Assembly: GCA_947476855.1 (NCBI GenBank)
Contig: CANJSR010000227.1
Coordinates: 1 to 7,781 of the forward strand
Length of the DNA stretch: 7,781 bases
Direction of reading: 5' to 3'
Source: Acetobacteraceae bacterium
GTDB lineage: Bacteria; Pseudomonadota; Alphaproteobacteria; Acetobacterales; Acetobacteraceae
The translations under genes were made by a program, and so were the position numbers. Every line of letters begins with the position of its first letter. Position 1 is the first letter of the stretch. This document shows positions 1 to 6,459 of the stretch, in pieces. The notes beneath the pieces are model-generated. The model saw nothing but the letters and a program-made list of their open reading frames with translations. It was not told the origin of the DNA and ran no database searches.

Positions 1-43
1 ACTGGCCGATCCGCAAATCCTCAAAGAAGGTGCCCGTGCTCAT
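1..43 (-). CDS. MaoC-like acyl dehydratase, N-terminal fragment (partial)
   Basis: An ATG at 43 on the minus strand opens a frame that reads MSTGTFFEDLRIGQ before the window ends. The pattern of a short polar leader, then aromatic-FED-hydrophobic-x-hydrophobic-GQ, is the usual opening of MaoC/hot-dog-fold acyl dehydratases, which hydrate enoyl-CoA substrates. An AGGA ribosome-binding site lies 4 nt upstream (48-51). Only 14 residues are visible, so no catalytic residue can be checked and the family call rests on the N-terminal pattern alone. The gene is divergent from the M20 peptidase gene. Confidence 0.55.
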   Translation of the reverse strand, partial: MSTGTFFEDLRIGQ

Positions 44-186
44 GGCATCCTGTTCCGCTGTTGGGTTCCTGTTTGTGGGCAATGCGCGGCCCGGGATCAA
101 GCCGTGCGGGTGGGGAGCGACAAAGATAGGCTGGACCAATCGGGGCGGTTGCCGGATCGTGGCGGCTTCTTCGCACTGGATATCCC
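44..186. promoter_or_regulatory. Divergent intergenic spacer
   Basis: These 143 bp separate the 5' end of the minus-strand MaoC-like gene from the 5' end of the plus-strand M20 peptidase gene, so promoters for both should lie here. I see no convincing sigma70 -35/-10 pair and no clear operator palindrome. A frame stays open across much of the spacer on both strands, but without a plausible start or recognisable protein; this is expected by chance at high GC. Confidence 0.4.
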
Positions 187-1311
187 ATGCCCCAGACCCA
201 AGTCGGCTCTTCCGATGACCTGTTGGCCGAATTGTCGATCTGGGTGCGGATGGAAACGCCCACCACCGACGCGGCCGCGGTGAACCTGTTGATGGACATC
301 GCCCAACACGAGCTGTCCGAGGTCGGGGCCGCCCTGACCCGCATCCCGGGCCGAGCCGGGTTCGGCGATCATCTGATCGCCCGCACGCCAGGCTCCGGCG
401 CGCCGATCCTGCTGGCGGGGCACCTGGATACCGTCTGGGCGCATGGGACGCTGGCTTCGATGCCGTATCACGTGAATGGCGAGAAGGCGGCGGGGCCTGG
501 CATCTATGACATGAAGGCCGGCAGCTTCCTCGCGTTCCACGTCGTCCGGTCCATCCTGCGGCAAGGCGTGCCGACGCGGCGGCCGGTCGTGCTGCTGCTG
601 ACCTCGGACGAGGAAGTCGGCAGCCCCAGCAGCCGCGACGTGATCGAGCGGGAGGCCGCGAACGCCGCCTATGCGCTGATCCCCGAGCCCGCCGGCCAGG
701 GCGGGGCCTGCGTCACCGCGCGCAAGGGCGTCGGGCGGTTCACCCTGCGCGTGGAGGGTAAGGGCGCGCATGCGGGGGGTTCGTTCCAGCATGGGGCCTC
801 GGCCGTGGTGGAACTGGCGCATCAGATCCTGGCACTGCACCAGATGGTGGACGTCGATGACGGGATCACGCTGAACGCCGCGCCGATCTGGGGCGGGACC
901 AGGCCGAACGTGATCCCGCCGGATGCGGGGTGTGAGATCGACCTGCGGGTGAACTCGGCCCGCGACGGCGAAGAAATGGAACGGCGCATCCTGGGGCTGG
1001 AGGCGCGCACCGCGGGTTGCCGCCTGACTGTCACGGGCGGGATGAACCGCCCGCCCTACGCGGAAACGCCCGCGATCCGGGCCCTGTATGAAAAGGCGCG
1101 GGAAATCGCTCGTGGTGTGGGGGAACGTCTGCCGCACCAGCATCGCGGCGGCGGCTCCGATGGCAACTTTACGGCGGCGCTGGGCGTGCCTACGCTGGAT
1201 GGGCTGGGATGTCCCGGATCAGGAGCACATGCCAGTCACGAGCACATCCTCTGGCGACATCTGGCACCACGGGCAGCGATGTTGGCCGGGCTGCTGGAAT
1301 CACTCGACTGA
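187..1311 (+). CDS. M20 family zinc metallopeptidase (glutamate carboxypeptidase/CPG2-like)
   Basis: A 374-residue cytosolic hydrolase; no signal peptide is seen. M20 enzymes use two zinc ions to cleave amide bonds of small peptides or N-acyl amino acids. Residues matching the family pattern are H79 and D81 in AGHLDTVW, the bridging D108 in GIYDMKAG, general base E142 and ligand E143 in TSDEEVGS, E167 in IPEPAG, and late ligand H348 in GSGAHASHEH. The dimerisation (lid) domain falls at about residues 180-290 and contains GKGAHAG with H195. All expected metal ligands are present, so it should be active. The CPG2-like subgroup is favoured by the GIYDMK and PEPA motifs, but the substrate cannot be told from sequence; other M20 amidohydrolases remain possible. 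The start at 187 is the first usable codon after an in-frame TAG at 127-129; only a weak GGA precedes it, 6 nt away. Confidence 0.88.
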   Translation: MPQTQVGSSDDLLAELSIWVRMETPTTDAAAVNLLMDIAQHELSEVGAALTRIPGRAGFGDHLIARTPGSGAPILLAGHLDTVWAHGTLASMPYHVNGEKAAGPGIYDMKAGSFLAFHVVRSILRQGVPTRRPVVLLLTSDEEVGSPSSRDVIEREAANAAYALIPEPAGQGGACVTARKGVGRFTLRVEGKGAHAGGSFQHGASAVVELAHQILALHQMVDVDDGITLNAAPIWGGTRPNVIPPDAGCEIDLRVNSARDGEEMERRILGLEARTAGCRLTVTGGMNRPPYAETPAIRALYEKAREIARGVGERLPHQHRGGGSDGNFTAALGVPTLDGLGCPGSGAHASHEHILWRHLAPRAAMLAGLLESLD

Positions 1312-1330
1312 CCGTCCTGCATTAAATTTT

Positions 1331-1358
1331 TTGACGCCGGGGGCGTTTCACGTAATCC
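1331..1358 (+). promoter_or_regulatory. Candidate promoter of the cfa-type gene
   Basis: The 69-bp gap between the peptidase and the synthase gene holds an AT-rich run (1321-1332), strikingly unlike its GC-rich surroundings. It is followed by TTGACG at 1331-1336, a 5/6 match to a sigma70 -35 box. The best -10 candidates, 16-17 nt on (around 1353-1359, TAATCC or AATCCT), are poor. A short ACGCC-ggg-GGCGT inverted repeat (1334-1346) overlaps the spacer and could instead be a weak terminator for the peptidase gene. This is a guess from pattern alone. Confidence 0.3.
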
Positions 1359-1382
1359 TCCGGGCCTCTCTGGGTCTGGCAT

Positions 1383-1386
1383 GAGG
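1383..1386 (+). promoter_or_regulatory. Ribosome-binding site deciding the cfa start
   Basis: GAGG lies 9 nt before the ATG at 1396. The alternative in-frame ATG at 1381 has no purine-rich motif before it and would place this GAGG inside the gene, so 1396 is the better start. Confidence 0.55.
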
Positions 1387-1395
1387 TTCGGAGCA

Positions 1396-2649
1396 ATGAA
1401 ATCAATTCTTGATGCGATCCTGCGGCGCTACGTGGCCATCGGCCGTTTGACTGTCCGGTGGCCCGATGGGGGCTTGGATACCTATAGCGGAGAGGAGGGA
1501 CCTTCGGCGTCCGTCCGCTTCGCCGATAACCGCACCTTGCGGCGCCTGCTGTTCACGCCCTCGGTCGGCGTGGGAGAGGCCTATATGGAGGGCGGCCTGA
1601 TCCCTGATGGTTGCTCGATCTACGACGTGCTCGACGTGCTGATGATCAATGGCTGGCGAAACGAGGGCAATCATCCGCTGGTTCGGGTGCGCGACGCGAT
1701 CCAGCTCGTGACCAGGAGGCTGGAGCAGTTCAACCCGGCTTCCCGATCCCAGCGGAACGTCGCACATCACTATGACCTGAGCGGGCGGCTTTACAGCCTG
1801 TTCCTTGATCGGGACCGGCAATATTCCTGCGCCTATTTTCCGCGTGGCGATGAAACGCTGGAAGAAGCGCAACTGGCGAAAAAGCGACATATCGCCGCGA
1901 AGCTTTGCCTCGATCGCCCGGATCTGGAAGTGCTCGACATCGGCTCCGGCTGGGGTGGTCTGGCGCTGACATTGGCGCGCGACTACGGGGCGAAGGTCAC
2001 GGGCATCACGCTGTCGCAGGAACAACTGACGGAAGCGCGAGCGCGGGCCGAGGCGGAGGGCCTGTCCGATCGCGTGAAGTTTGAACTGCTGGATTACCGT
2101 GCCGTTGATCGCGATTTCGACCGGATTGTTTCAGTCGGTATGTTCGAGCATGTCGGCATCAGTCACTACCAGACGTATTTCAACACGATCGCGCGCCGCC
2201 TACGGCCGGATGGGGTCGCGTTGTTGCATTCGATCGGGCGGTTCGAGGGGCCCAGCAGTACCAATGCATGGATACAGAAGTATATATTTCCGGGAGGATA
2301 TTGTCCCTCGCTGTCGGAAGTCATTCCATCAATCGAACGGAGTGGCTTGCTGACGACCGACCTGGAGGTGCTGCGGCTGCACTACGCCGAGACGTTGCGG
2401 CATTGGCGTTGGCGCTTCGCGGCCAACCGGGACGCGATTGCCGCGCTGTATGATGAACGGTTCTGCCGGATGTTTGAGTTCTATCTGGCGGGCTCGGAAC
2501 TGGCGTTCCGGCGGCAGGGGCACATGGTGTTCCAGTTCCAGCTGGCGCTTCGGCAGACGGCGGTGCCGATGGCGCGGGACTATATTCAGCTCAGTGAGCA
2601 GCAGGCGGCCGTGCAGGCGACGTCGCGGAGTCGCGCGCGGGTGGGTTGA
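1396..2649 (+). CDS. cfa: Cyclopropane-fatty-acyl-phospholipid synthase (SAM-dependent methyltransferase)
   Basis: A 417-residue protein from the preferred ATG at 1396 (422 from the ATG at 1381). It would methylenate cis double bonds of membrane phospholipid acyl chains using S-adenosylmethionine, at the inner face of the membrane. Positions below count from 1381. The N-terminal lipid-binding domain covers about 1-130 and the Rossmann methyltransferase domain about 140-400. The SAM site is VLDIGSGWGG (184-193). Residues that in E. coli Cfa form the bicarbonate/active site have counterparts: C150 in YSCAYF, E256 in GMFEHVG, H283 in LLHSIG and Y335 in LRLHYAETL. YIFPGGY (301-307) is also typical. 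It is somewhat longer than E. coli Cfa (382 residues). Some stretches, such as 2276-2301, are richer in A/T than the neighbours. Other members of this family methylate or methylenate different positions, so the exact product is less certain than the family. It is convergent with the his operon. Confidence 0.88.
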   Translation: MKSILDAILRRYVAIGRLTVRWPDGGLDTYSGEEGPSASVRFADNRTLRRLLFTPSVGVGEAYMEGGLIPDGCSIYDVLDVLMINGWRNEGNHPLVRVRDAIQLVTRRLEQFNPASRSQRNVAHHYDLSGRLYSLFLDRDRQYSCAYFPRGDETLEEAQLAKKRHIAAKLCLDRPDLEVLDIGSGWGGLALTLARDYGAKVTGITLSQEQLTEARARAEAEGLSDRVKFELLDYRAVDRDFDRIVSVGMFEHVGISHYQTYFNTIARRLRPDGVALLHSIGRFEGPSSTNAWIQKYIFPGGYCPSLSEVIPSIERSGLLTTDLEVLRLHYAETLRHWRWRFAANRDAIAALYDERFCRMFEFYLAGSELAFRRQGHMVFQFQLALRQTAVPMARDYIQLSEQQAAVQATSRSRARVG

Positions 2650-2845
2650 TCGGACCGGTCGGCGCTTTCCGTGATGACAGGTGAATTGCTCGTCTTGCCG
2701 CTATCTGTGTCGGGGATCAGGCTCCGGACCGGCGGATTTCCTTTGTTCGGGGCAGGCAAGTCGTGGGTGGCGGCCCTGCGGCCGCCATGACGGGGTGGCG
2801 CGGTTCTCGTGTCATGCTCAAGCCTTGTCTCAGGCAATCCCAGCC
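2650..2845. other. Convergent intergenic spacer between cfa and hisA
   Basis: These 196 bp lie between two converging stop codons. They hold a GACCGGTC palindrome at 2653-2660, a strong GC hairpin at 2768-2787, and part of an imperfect inverted repeat (AGGC 2832-2835 with GCCT 2843-2846) that runs into the hisA stop codon. No T-tract follows any of these on either strand. No protein-coding frame with a plausible product is seen; in particular, no remnant of hisF is recognisable. Confidence 0.5.
2768..2787. terminator. GC-rich hairpin, possible bidirectional terminator
   Basis: TGGCGGCC, a CTGC loop, then GGCCGCCA form a perfect 8-bp stem with a 4-nt loop between the convergent cfa and hisA genes. 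The position suits transcription termination from both sides. There is no U-run on either strand, so it is not a canonical intrinsic terminator, and such palindromes also arise by chance at this GC content. Confidence 0.3.
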
Positions 2846-3583
2846 TCAGACCAACCCTGCCGCCGCCAGTTCCGCAGCCGTCACGCGCCCGTCATACAGC
2901 GCTCGGCCGACGATCACGCCCTCGATCCCCTTGCCCGCGGCCGCGTCGCGAAGGGCCAGCACGTCGGCCATCGCGCCGATGCCGCCCGAGGCAATCACCG
3001 GGGTCGTCAGGCGCTGAGCCAGGGCCACGGTCTGTTCCACGTTCACGCCCGTCAGCATCCCGTCGCGGCTGATGTCGGTGTAGATGATCGCGGATACGCC
3101 CGCGTCCTCGAACTTCAGGCCCAGGTCCACCGCCGGCAGGGAGGACACCGCGGCCCAGCCATCGGTGGCGACCATGCCGTCGCGCGCGTCGATGCCCACG
3201 GCGATGCGGCCGGGGAAGGCCTTGCAGGCCTCGATCACCAAGGACGGGTTGCGCGCCGCCGCGCTGCCGAGGATGACGCGGGTGATGCCGGCCTCCAGCC
3301 AAGCGGCGATGCCGGCCATGTCTCGGATGCCGCCGCCCAACTGCACCGGGCGGGACACGGCGGCCAGGATCGCGCGCACCGCGTCCCCGTTTTCCGACCG
3401 ACCGGCGAAGGCGCCGTTCAGGTCGACCACGTGCAGCCAGGAGAACCCCGCATCCTGCCAGACCCGCGCACGTTCGGCCGGATCGGCGCCATAGACGGTC
3501 GCCTGGTCCATCTCCCCCTGGCGCAGGCGCACGCATTGCCCGTCCTTGAGGTCGATGGCCGGATAGATGGTCAGCCCGCTCAT
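2846..3583 (-). CDS. hisA: Phosphoribosylformimino-5-aminoimidazole carboxamide ribotide isomerase (HisA)
   Basis: A 245-residue TIM-barrel enzyme of usual family length that isomerises ProFAR to PRFAR in histidine biosynthesis, in the cytosol. The catalytic pair is D11 in PAIDLKDG and D132 in GIDARDG. Phosphate-binding and barrel motifs include VVDLNGA (52-58), QLGGGIRD (81-88), [10 protein letters not shown] (168-177), SGGIG (199-203) and VGRALYDG (225-232). The N- and C-terminal halves show the duplicated half-barrel pattern of HisA/HisF. HisF is excluded by the [13 protein letters not shown] opening (HisF has a PCLDV-type opening). Its ATG overlaps the stop of the acetyltransferase gene as ATGA. 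It is the last gene of the operon; hisF, which commonly follows, is not present. Confidence 0.96.
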   Translation of the reverse strand: MSGLTIYPAIDLKDGQCVRLRQGEMDQATVYGADPAERARVWQDAGFSWLHVVDLNGAFAGRSENGDAVRAILAAVSRPVQLGGGIRDMAGIAAWLEAGITRVILGSAAARNPSLVIEACKAFPGRIAVGIDARDGMVATDGWAAVSSLPAVDLGLKFEDAGVSAIIYTDISRDGMLTGVNVEQTVALAQRLTTPVIASGGIGAMADVLALRDAAAGKGIEGVIVGRALYDGRVTAAELAAAGLV

Positions 3584-4149
3584 GCCGAGGCCTGGCCTTT
3601 CCGCGGCCGCAGCCGCTTATGGTAGAAATAGCCGCGGATCACGGTGCCGCGCACCAGCGCGTAGTCGGGATGCTCGCCCCAGCGGGTGTAGCCCATCGAT
3701 TCATACAGCCGGATCGCGGCGCCCTGCGTCTCTCGCACGTCCAGGTTCAGGATGTGGTAGCCGATGTCGCGGGCACGCTCCTCCACGCCTTCCACGAGCA
3801 GCCGAGCCATGCCGTGGCCGCGGGCGAAGGGGGCGATGAAGGCGTGCATCAACTGGGCGGCGAAGGCCTGCGCCTCATTATTGCGGGGCGGGCGGACCAG
3901 GTGCGCCGACCCGACGATGTCGCCGTTCAGGCGGGCGACGAACAATTCGCGCTCCGGCACCAGCAGCACGCCACGATAATAGGTTTCCAGCGCGCGCCGG
4001 CCGGGCGGATTGATCCAGCCAAAGCCGCCGCCATCGATGATCGCGGCGTCCGTCGCCTCACACAAGGCATGCAGGTCGTCGTCATCCAGCGTGGTGATGC
4101 GTTCGACCAGGATCTGCGGTTCGTCGGTTTCCGTCGGAGTTCCGGACAT
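3580..4149 (-). CDS. GNAT family N-acetyltransferase
   Basis: A 189-residue protein from the ATG at 4149. GNAT enzymes transfer acetyl from acetyl-CoA to an amine. The acetyl-CoA loop (motif A) is at about residues 101-125 with an RGHGMARLL core (110-118). Motif B follows at about 135-157 with [19 protein letters not shown], whose asparagine and C-terminal tyrosine-bearing helix are typical. The middle of the protein is a normal beta sheet ([17 protein letters not shown]). The ATG at 4149 sits 2 nt after the hisH stop; a GTG at 4164 would give 5 more residues and overlap hisH, but neither has a strong ribosome-binding site. The 3' end overlaps hisA as ATGA, so it is translated within the his operon. 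It is not a known histidine enzyme and its substrate is unknown. Confidence 0.85.
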   Translation of the reverse strand: MSGTPTETDEPQILVERITTLDDDDLHALCEATDAAIIDGGGFGWINPPGRRALETYYRGVLLVPERELFVARLNGDIVGSAHLVRPPRNNEAQAFAAQLMHAFIAPFARGHGMARLLVEGVEERARDIGYHILNLDVRETQGAAIRLYESMGYTRWGEHPDYALVRGTVIRGYFYHKRLRPRKGQASA

Positions 4150-4151
4150 GG

Positions 4152-4790
4152 TCAGGGAGTCCACCGCAGGAAATTCATGAGGATGCGAATGCCGACCTCC
4201 TGGCTTTTCTCGACATGGAACTGGGTGCCGACCCGGTTCCCGGCGGCCACGATCGCAACGGTGGGGCCGCCATAGTCGGTGGTGGCAATGACCTCGGCCG
4301 GGTTGCCGCCGGCCAGGGCGTAGCTGTGGACGAAGTAGACGTGATCGCCGGGATTGAGGCCATCCAGCAGGGGATGGGAGCCCGGCACGAAATCGAGCGC
4401 GTTCCAGCCCATGTGCGGCAGGCGCAGGCCGGTCGCCGCCATCTCCGCGACATCGCCCTTGATCCAGCCGAAGCCTTGGGTGACGGCGTGTTCAAGGCCC
4501 CGATGGGCCATCAGTTGCATGCCCACGCAGATGCCCAGGAAGGGCGTGCCGGCGTCGGTCGCATCCCGCAGCGCGTCCCACATGCCAGGCACGGCGTGTA
4601 GGCCCGCTGAGCAATCGGCGAAGGCGCCCTGCCCTGGCAGCACGATCCGGTCGGCCCGCGCGACTTCGGCCGCGTCGGCGGTCACGGTCACGGTGGCGGG
4701 GATGCCCGCCCGTTCGGCCGCCAGCGCCAGAGCACGTGAGGCAGAGGCCAGATTGCCGCTGCCATAGTCAACGACGACGATCTTCATCAT
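4152..4790 (-). CDS. hisH: Imidazole glycerol phosphate synthase, glutamine amidotransferase subunit (HisH)
   Basis: A 212-residue class I glutamine amidotransferase that supplies ammonia to HisF for making imidazole glycerol phosphate and AICAR from PRFAR. The catalytic triad is visible: C88 in GICVGMQ, with H192 and E194 in FHVEKSQ. The N-terminal VVDYGSGNL (6-14) and the HMGWN (126-130) and YFVHSY (152-157) motifs are diagnostic for HisH. The oxyanion-strand motif is PGQG (52-55) where many HisH proteins have PGVG. Two tandem ATG codons begin the gene (4790 and 4787); the first overlaps the stop of the DUF2628 gene as ATGA. Its partner hisF is not in the window and must be encoded elsewhere for this protein to work. 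Confidence 0.96.
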   Translation of the reverse strand: MMKIVVVDYGSGNLASASRALALAAERAGIPATVTVTADAAEVARADRIVLPGQGAFADCSAGLHAVPGMWDALRDATDAGTPFLGICVGMQLMAHRGLEHAVTQGFGWIKGDVAEMAATGLRLPHMGWNALDFVPGSHPLLDGLNPGDHVYFVHSYALAGGNPAEVIATTDYGGPTVAIVAAGNRVGTQFHVEKSQEVGIRILMNFLRWTP

Positions 4791-5161
4791 CCGGCCACCG
4801 GCGTCATGAAGCGCCCCATCAGGTCCGGCCGCTGCGCCAGAAGACGGCCCAGCGCCTCGTCTTCGGATCGGGCGGACAGCACATGGCCGAGAAAATAGCC
4901 GCGCCGCTCGATCGCCCAGCGCCGCAGGTCATGGCCGTGCAGCCCCAGCATCAGGGCCAGCCCCAGTTCCAGCGCCAGGCTGACCGGTGGGTCGGTCAGC
5001 AGGGCGATCAGCACGGCCGCCACGAAGGTCAGGCACGCCGGTATCCACGCCCGATGCAGCGCGAGCCACAGCGGGCCGAACACGAAGGCGCCGACCGAGA
5101 ACGACTCGGGGATCAGCACCGGCGCGGCGTCACCGTGGAGATGGGCGGTCCAGAACTTCAT
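4787..5161 (-). CDS. DUF2628-type small membrane protein
   Basis: A 124-residue protein starting with MKFWTAHLHGDAAPVLIPE. The order is a short soluble N-terminus, then an FxxGAFVFGPLWLALHRAW block typical of DUF2628, then two hydrophobic stretches (about residues 35-55 and 60-75) likely to be membrane segments, and a soluble C-terminal tail with a GYFLGHVLSARSEDEA motif. I recall genes of this kind inside alphaproteobacterial his operons, but no function is established that I know of. The start at 5161 lies 20 nt after the hisB stop; an upstream extension to 5212 would overlap hisB and adds only proline/arginine-rich sequence that does not look coding. The stop overlaps hisH as ATGA. Confidence 0.8.
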   Translation of the reverse strand: MKFWTAHLHGDAAPVLIPESFSVGAFVFGPLWLALHRAWIPACLTFVAAVLIALLTDPPVSLALELGLALMLGLHGHDLRRWAIERRGYFLGHVLSARSEDEALGRLLAQRPDLMGRFMTPVAG

Positions 5162-5180
5162 GCGACCGGCACACCCGCCA

Positions 5181-5771
5181 TCACAGCGCGCCCTTGGTGG
5201 ACGGGATGGCATTGCCGGCGCGGGGGTCCATCTCGGTCGCCATGCGCAACGCGCGGGCGGTCGCCTTGAAGCAGGCCTCCGCCACGTGATGTGCGTTGTG
5301 GCCGGCCCGCCGCGTGATGTGCAGGGTCACCAGGGCGTTGAACGCCAAAGCGCGGAAGAATTCCTCGAACAACTCGGTGTCCATTTCGCCGATCTTCGGA
5401 CGCTCGAAGGTCACGTTCCAGGCGAGGAACGGTCGGCCGGAGATGTCCACCGCGGCTTCCGCCAGGGTTTCGTCCATCGGGATCAGCGCGTTGCCGAAGC
5501 GGCGGATGCCCCGCTTGTCGCCCAGCGCCTTGTGGAACGCCTGGCCCAGGACGATGCCGACATCCTCGGTCGTGTGATGGAAGTCGATATGCAGGTCGCC
5601 CTTGGCGCGCAGGGTCAGGTCGAACAAGCCATGCCTGGCCAGCGCGGTCAGCATGTGATCGAGGAAGCCGATCCCGGTATCGATGTCGCTGATGCCGGAC
5701 CCGTCCAGGTCCAGCGTCAGGGTGATATCGGTTTCGGAGGTGGTGCGGGTGACGGTCGCGGTGCGGGCCAT
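5181..5771 (-). CDS. hisB: Imidazoleglycerol-phosphate dehydratase (HisB)
   Basis: A 196-residue monofunctional dehydratase that converts imidazole glycerol phosphate to imidazole acetol phosphate. It lacks the N-terminal phosphatase domain of the fused enterobacterial HisB. Metal-binding and signature motifs are GIGFLDHML (33-41), the histidine pair in HHTTEDVGI (65-73), LAEAAVDISGRP (103-114), and the second metal motif AGHNAHHVAEACFKA (156-170). The C-terminal STKGAL is typical. All expected manganese-ligand histidines are present. The ATG at 5771 is the only well-supported start, with a GGAG site 8 nt before it. It leads the run hisB-DUF2628-hisH-GNAT-hisA and starts 45 nt after the stop of the small gene upstream, so it may have its own promoter or be read through. 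Confidence 0.97.
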   Translation of the reverse strand: MARTATVTRTTSETDITLTLDLDGSGISDIDTGIGFLDHMLTALARHGLFDLTLRAKGDLHIDFHHTTEDVGIVLGQAFHKALGDKRGIRRFGNALIPMDETLAEAAVDISGRPFLAWNVTFERPKIGEMDTELFEEFFRALAFNALVTLHITRRAGHNAHHVAEACFKATARALRMATEMDPRAGNAIPSTKGAL

Positions 5772-5779
5772 GATGGCCG

Positions 5780-5783
5780 CTCC
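5780..5783 (-). promoter_or_regulatory. Ribosome-binding site of hisB
   Basis: On the minus strand this reads GGAG, 8 nt before the hisB ATG at 5771. It is the clearest Shine-Dalgarno motif in the his operon and fixes the hisB start. Confidence 0.6.
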
Positions 5784-5816
5784 ACTAACCCGACCGGCGA
5801 GCCGCGTCCAGTAATC

Positions 5817-6101
5817 CTACAGGGTCTTCCCATGCAGGAAGCCCAGCGCCGGCAGGGGCCGCCACGATCGCGGCAGGTCGGCGCGCCGGATCGGCTTGAC
5901 CGAGTAGACCGGCATCGGCTGGCGCGTCGTCCGCAGGAAATTGGCATAGGCCTTCACCTGCTGCTCCCGCCAGGCCTGGTCGGCCAGGGCGGCGACGCGG
6001 TTGGAGAAGATCTCGGCGACGCGGGTCGTGCGGCCGACGGAGGCGACGACCGCCCATAGCGTGTCGTCGCGATAGGAGCTCAGGCTGACGGGCTCGACCA
6101 T
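5817..6101 (-). CDS. Small hypothetical protein, 94 aa
   Basis: I do not recognise this protein. From the ATG at 6101 it begins MVEPVSLSSYRDDTLWAVV. Nearly every codon ends in G or C, which argues that this frame is the real coding frame and not the long opposite-strand frame over it. It is basic and aromatic-rich, with predicted helix in the middle (about 25-55) and a C-terminal half rich in proline and arginine ending PALGFLHG. No signal peptide or membrane segment is seen. A TTG at 6137 would add 12 residues but has no ribosome-binding site. It lies 45 nt before hisB and 64 nt after the stop of the 97-aa gene, in the same direction, so it may be co-transcribed with either block. Confidence 0.65.
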   Translation of the reverse strand: MVEPVSLSSYRDDTLWAVVASVGRTTRVAEIFSNRVAALADQAWREQQVKAYANFLRTTRQPMPVYSVKPIRRADLPRSWRPLPALGFLHGKTL

Positions 6102-6165
6102 GATCGGAATGCTTGCCGGACCGCGCGCGCTTGGCAAGGGGGGCGCGCTGGGCGGTGGGTGGGGT

Positions 6166-6459
6166 TCATACGGCGACCGTGATGAGGAGGCCGCCGTCGC
6201 TCAGGGGGATGAGGTTGGAAACCTGGCCCGCTACTTCCAGCCGTTGCAGCGCGGCGGCGAGCCTGGCGGGATGGGCGGTCAGTTTGGCATGACGCATGGC
6301 GGCCTGGACATCGGCCTGGAAACGCGGGCTCTTGATCGCCATCGCATGAAGCGCGCGGAACAGGGCGGCATCAAACGCCTCGGCGGACAGGGGCGTCGAG
6401 TCGTCCTGCTGGGTAGGCGGGGCATCATCGTCCGACTGCGGCGCGTCCTCTTCGGTCAT
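6166..6459 (-). CDS. Small hypothetical protein with acidic N-terminus, 97 aa
   Basis: I do not recognise this protein. From the ATG at 6459 the first 25 residues are acidic, proline- and glutamine-rich and probably disordered (MTEEDAPQSDDDAPPTQQDD). About residues 25-97 look folded: two helices, then LAAALQRLEVAGQVSNLIPL and DGGLLITVAV, resembling a helix followed by a beta wing. A winged-helix-like fold is possible but is only a guess. Codons strongly prefer G/C at position three. A TTG at 6525 would add 22 residues, but codon use there is not coding-like, so the ATG is preferred although its ribosome-binding site is weak. It lies downstream of fliJ and upstream of the 94-aa gene on the same strand. 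Confidence 0.65.
   Translation of the reverse strand: MTEEDAPQSDDDAPPTQQDDSTPLSAEAFDAALFRALHAMAIKSPRFQADVQAAMRHAKLTAHPARLAAALQRLEVAGQVSNLIPLSDGGLLITVAV

Noticed and set aside
30..218. 62-codon plus-strand frame over the left spacer
   Set aside because: It overlaps the M20 start, lacks a ribosome-binding site and recognisable features, and lies over the probable MaoC start on the other strand.
97..1143. 348-codon open frame on the minus strand opposite the M20 peptidase
   Set aside because: It is a high-GC shadow. The product has a low-complexity Arg/Gly/Asp/His-rich composition with no family motif, whereas the plus strand encodes all metal ligands of an M20 enzyme.
1334..1346. ACGCC-ggg-GGCGT inverted repeat as a terminator of the M20 gene
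   Set aside because: The stem is only 5 bp with a 3-nt loop and just three T follow, so it is too weak to call as a separate terminator.
1402..2025. 207-codon minus-strand frame opposite the cfa gene
   Set aside because: The plus-strand protein has all Cfa active-site motifs; the antisense product has none.
2825..2854. Imperfect inverted repeat around the hisA stop codon
   Set aside because: The stem has a mismatch and a bulge, no T-tract follows, and it overlaps coding sequence; likely chance.
2681..3625. 314-codon open frame on the plus strand opposite hisA
   Set aside because: The strand opposite encodes an intact HisA. This frame gives a His/Arg/Gly-rich sequence without recognisable domains.
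5160..6059. 299-codon open frame on the plus strand opposite hisB and the 94-aa gene
   Set aside because: It overlaps intact HisB on the other strand and has the biased composition typical of antisense frames at high GC.
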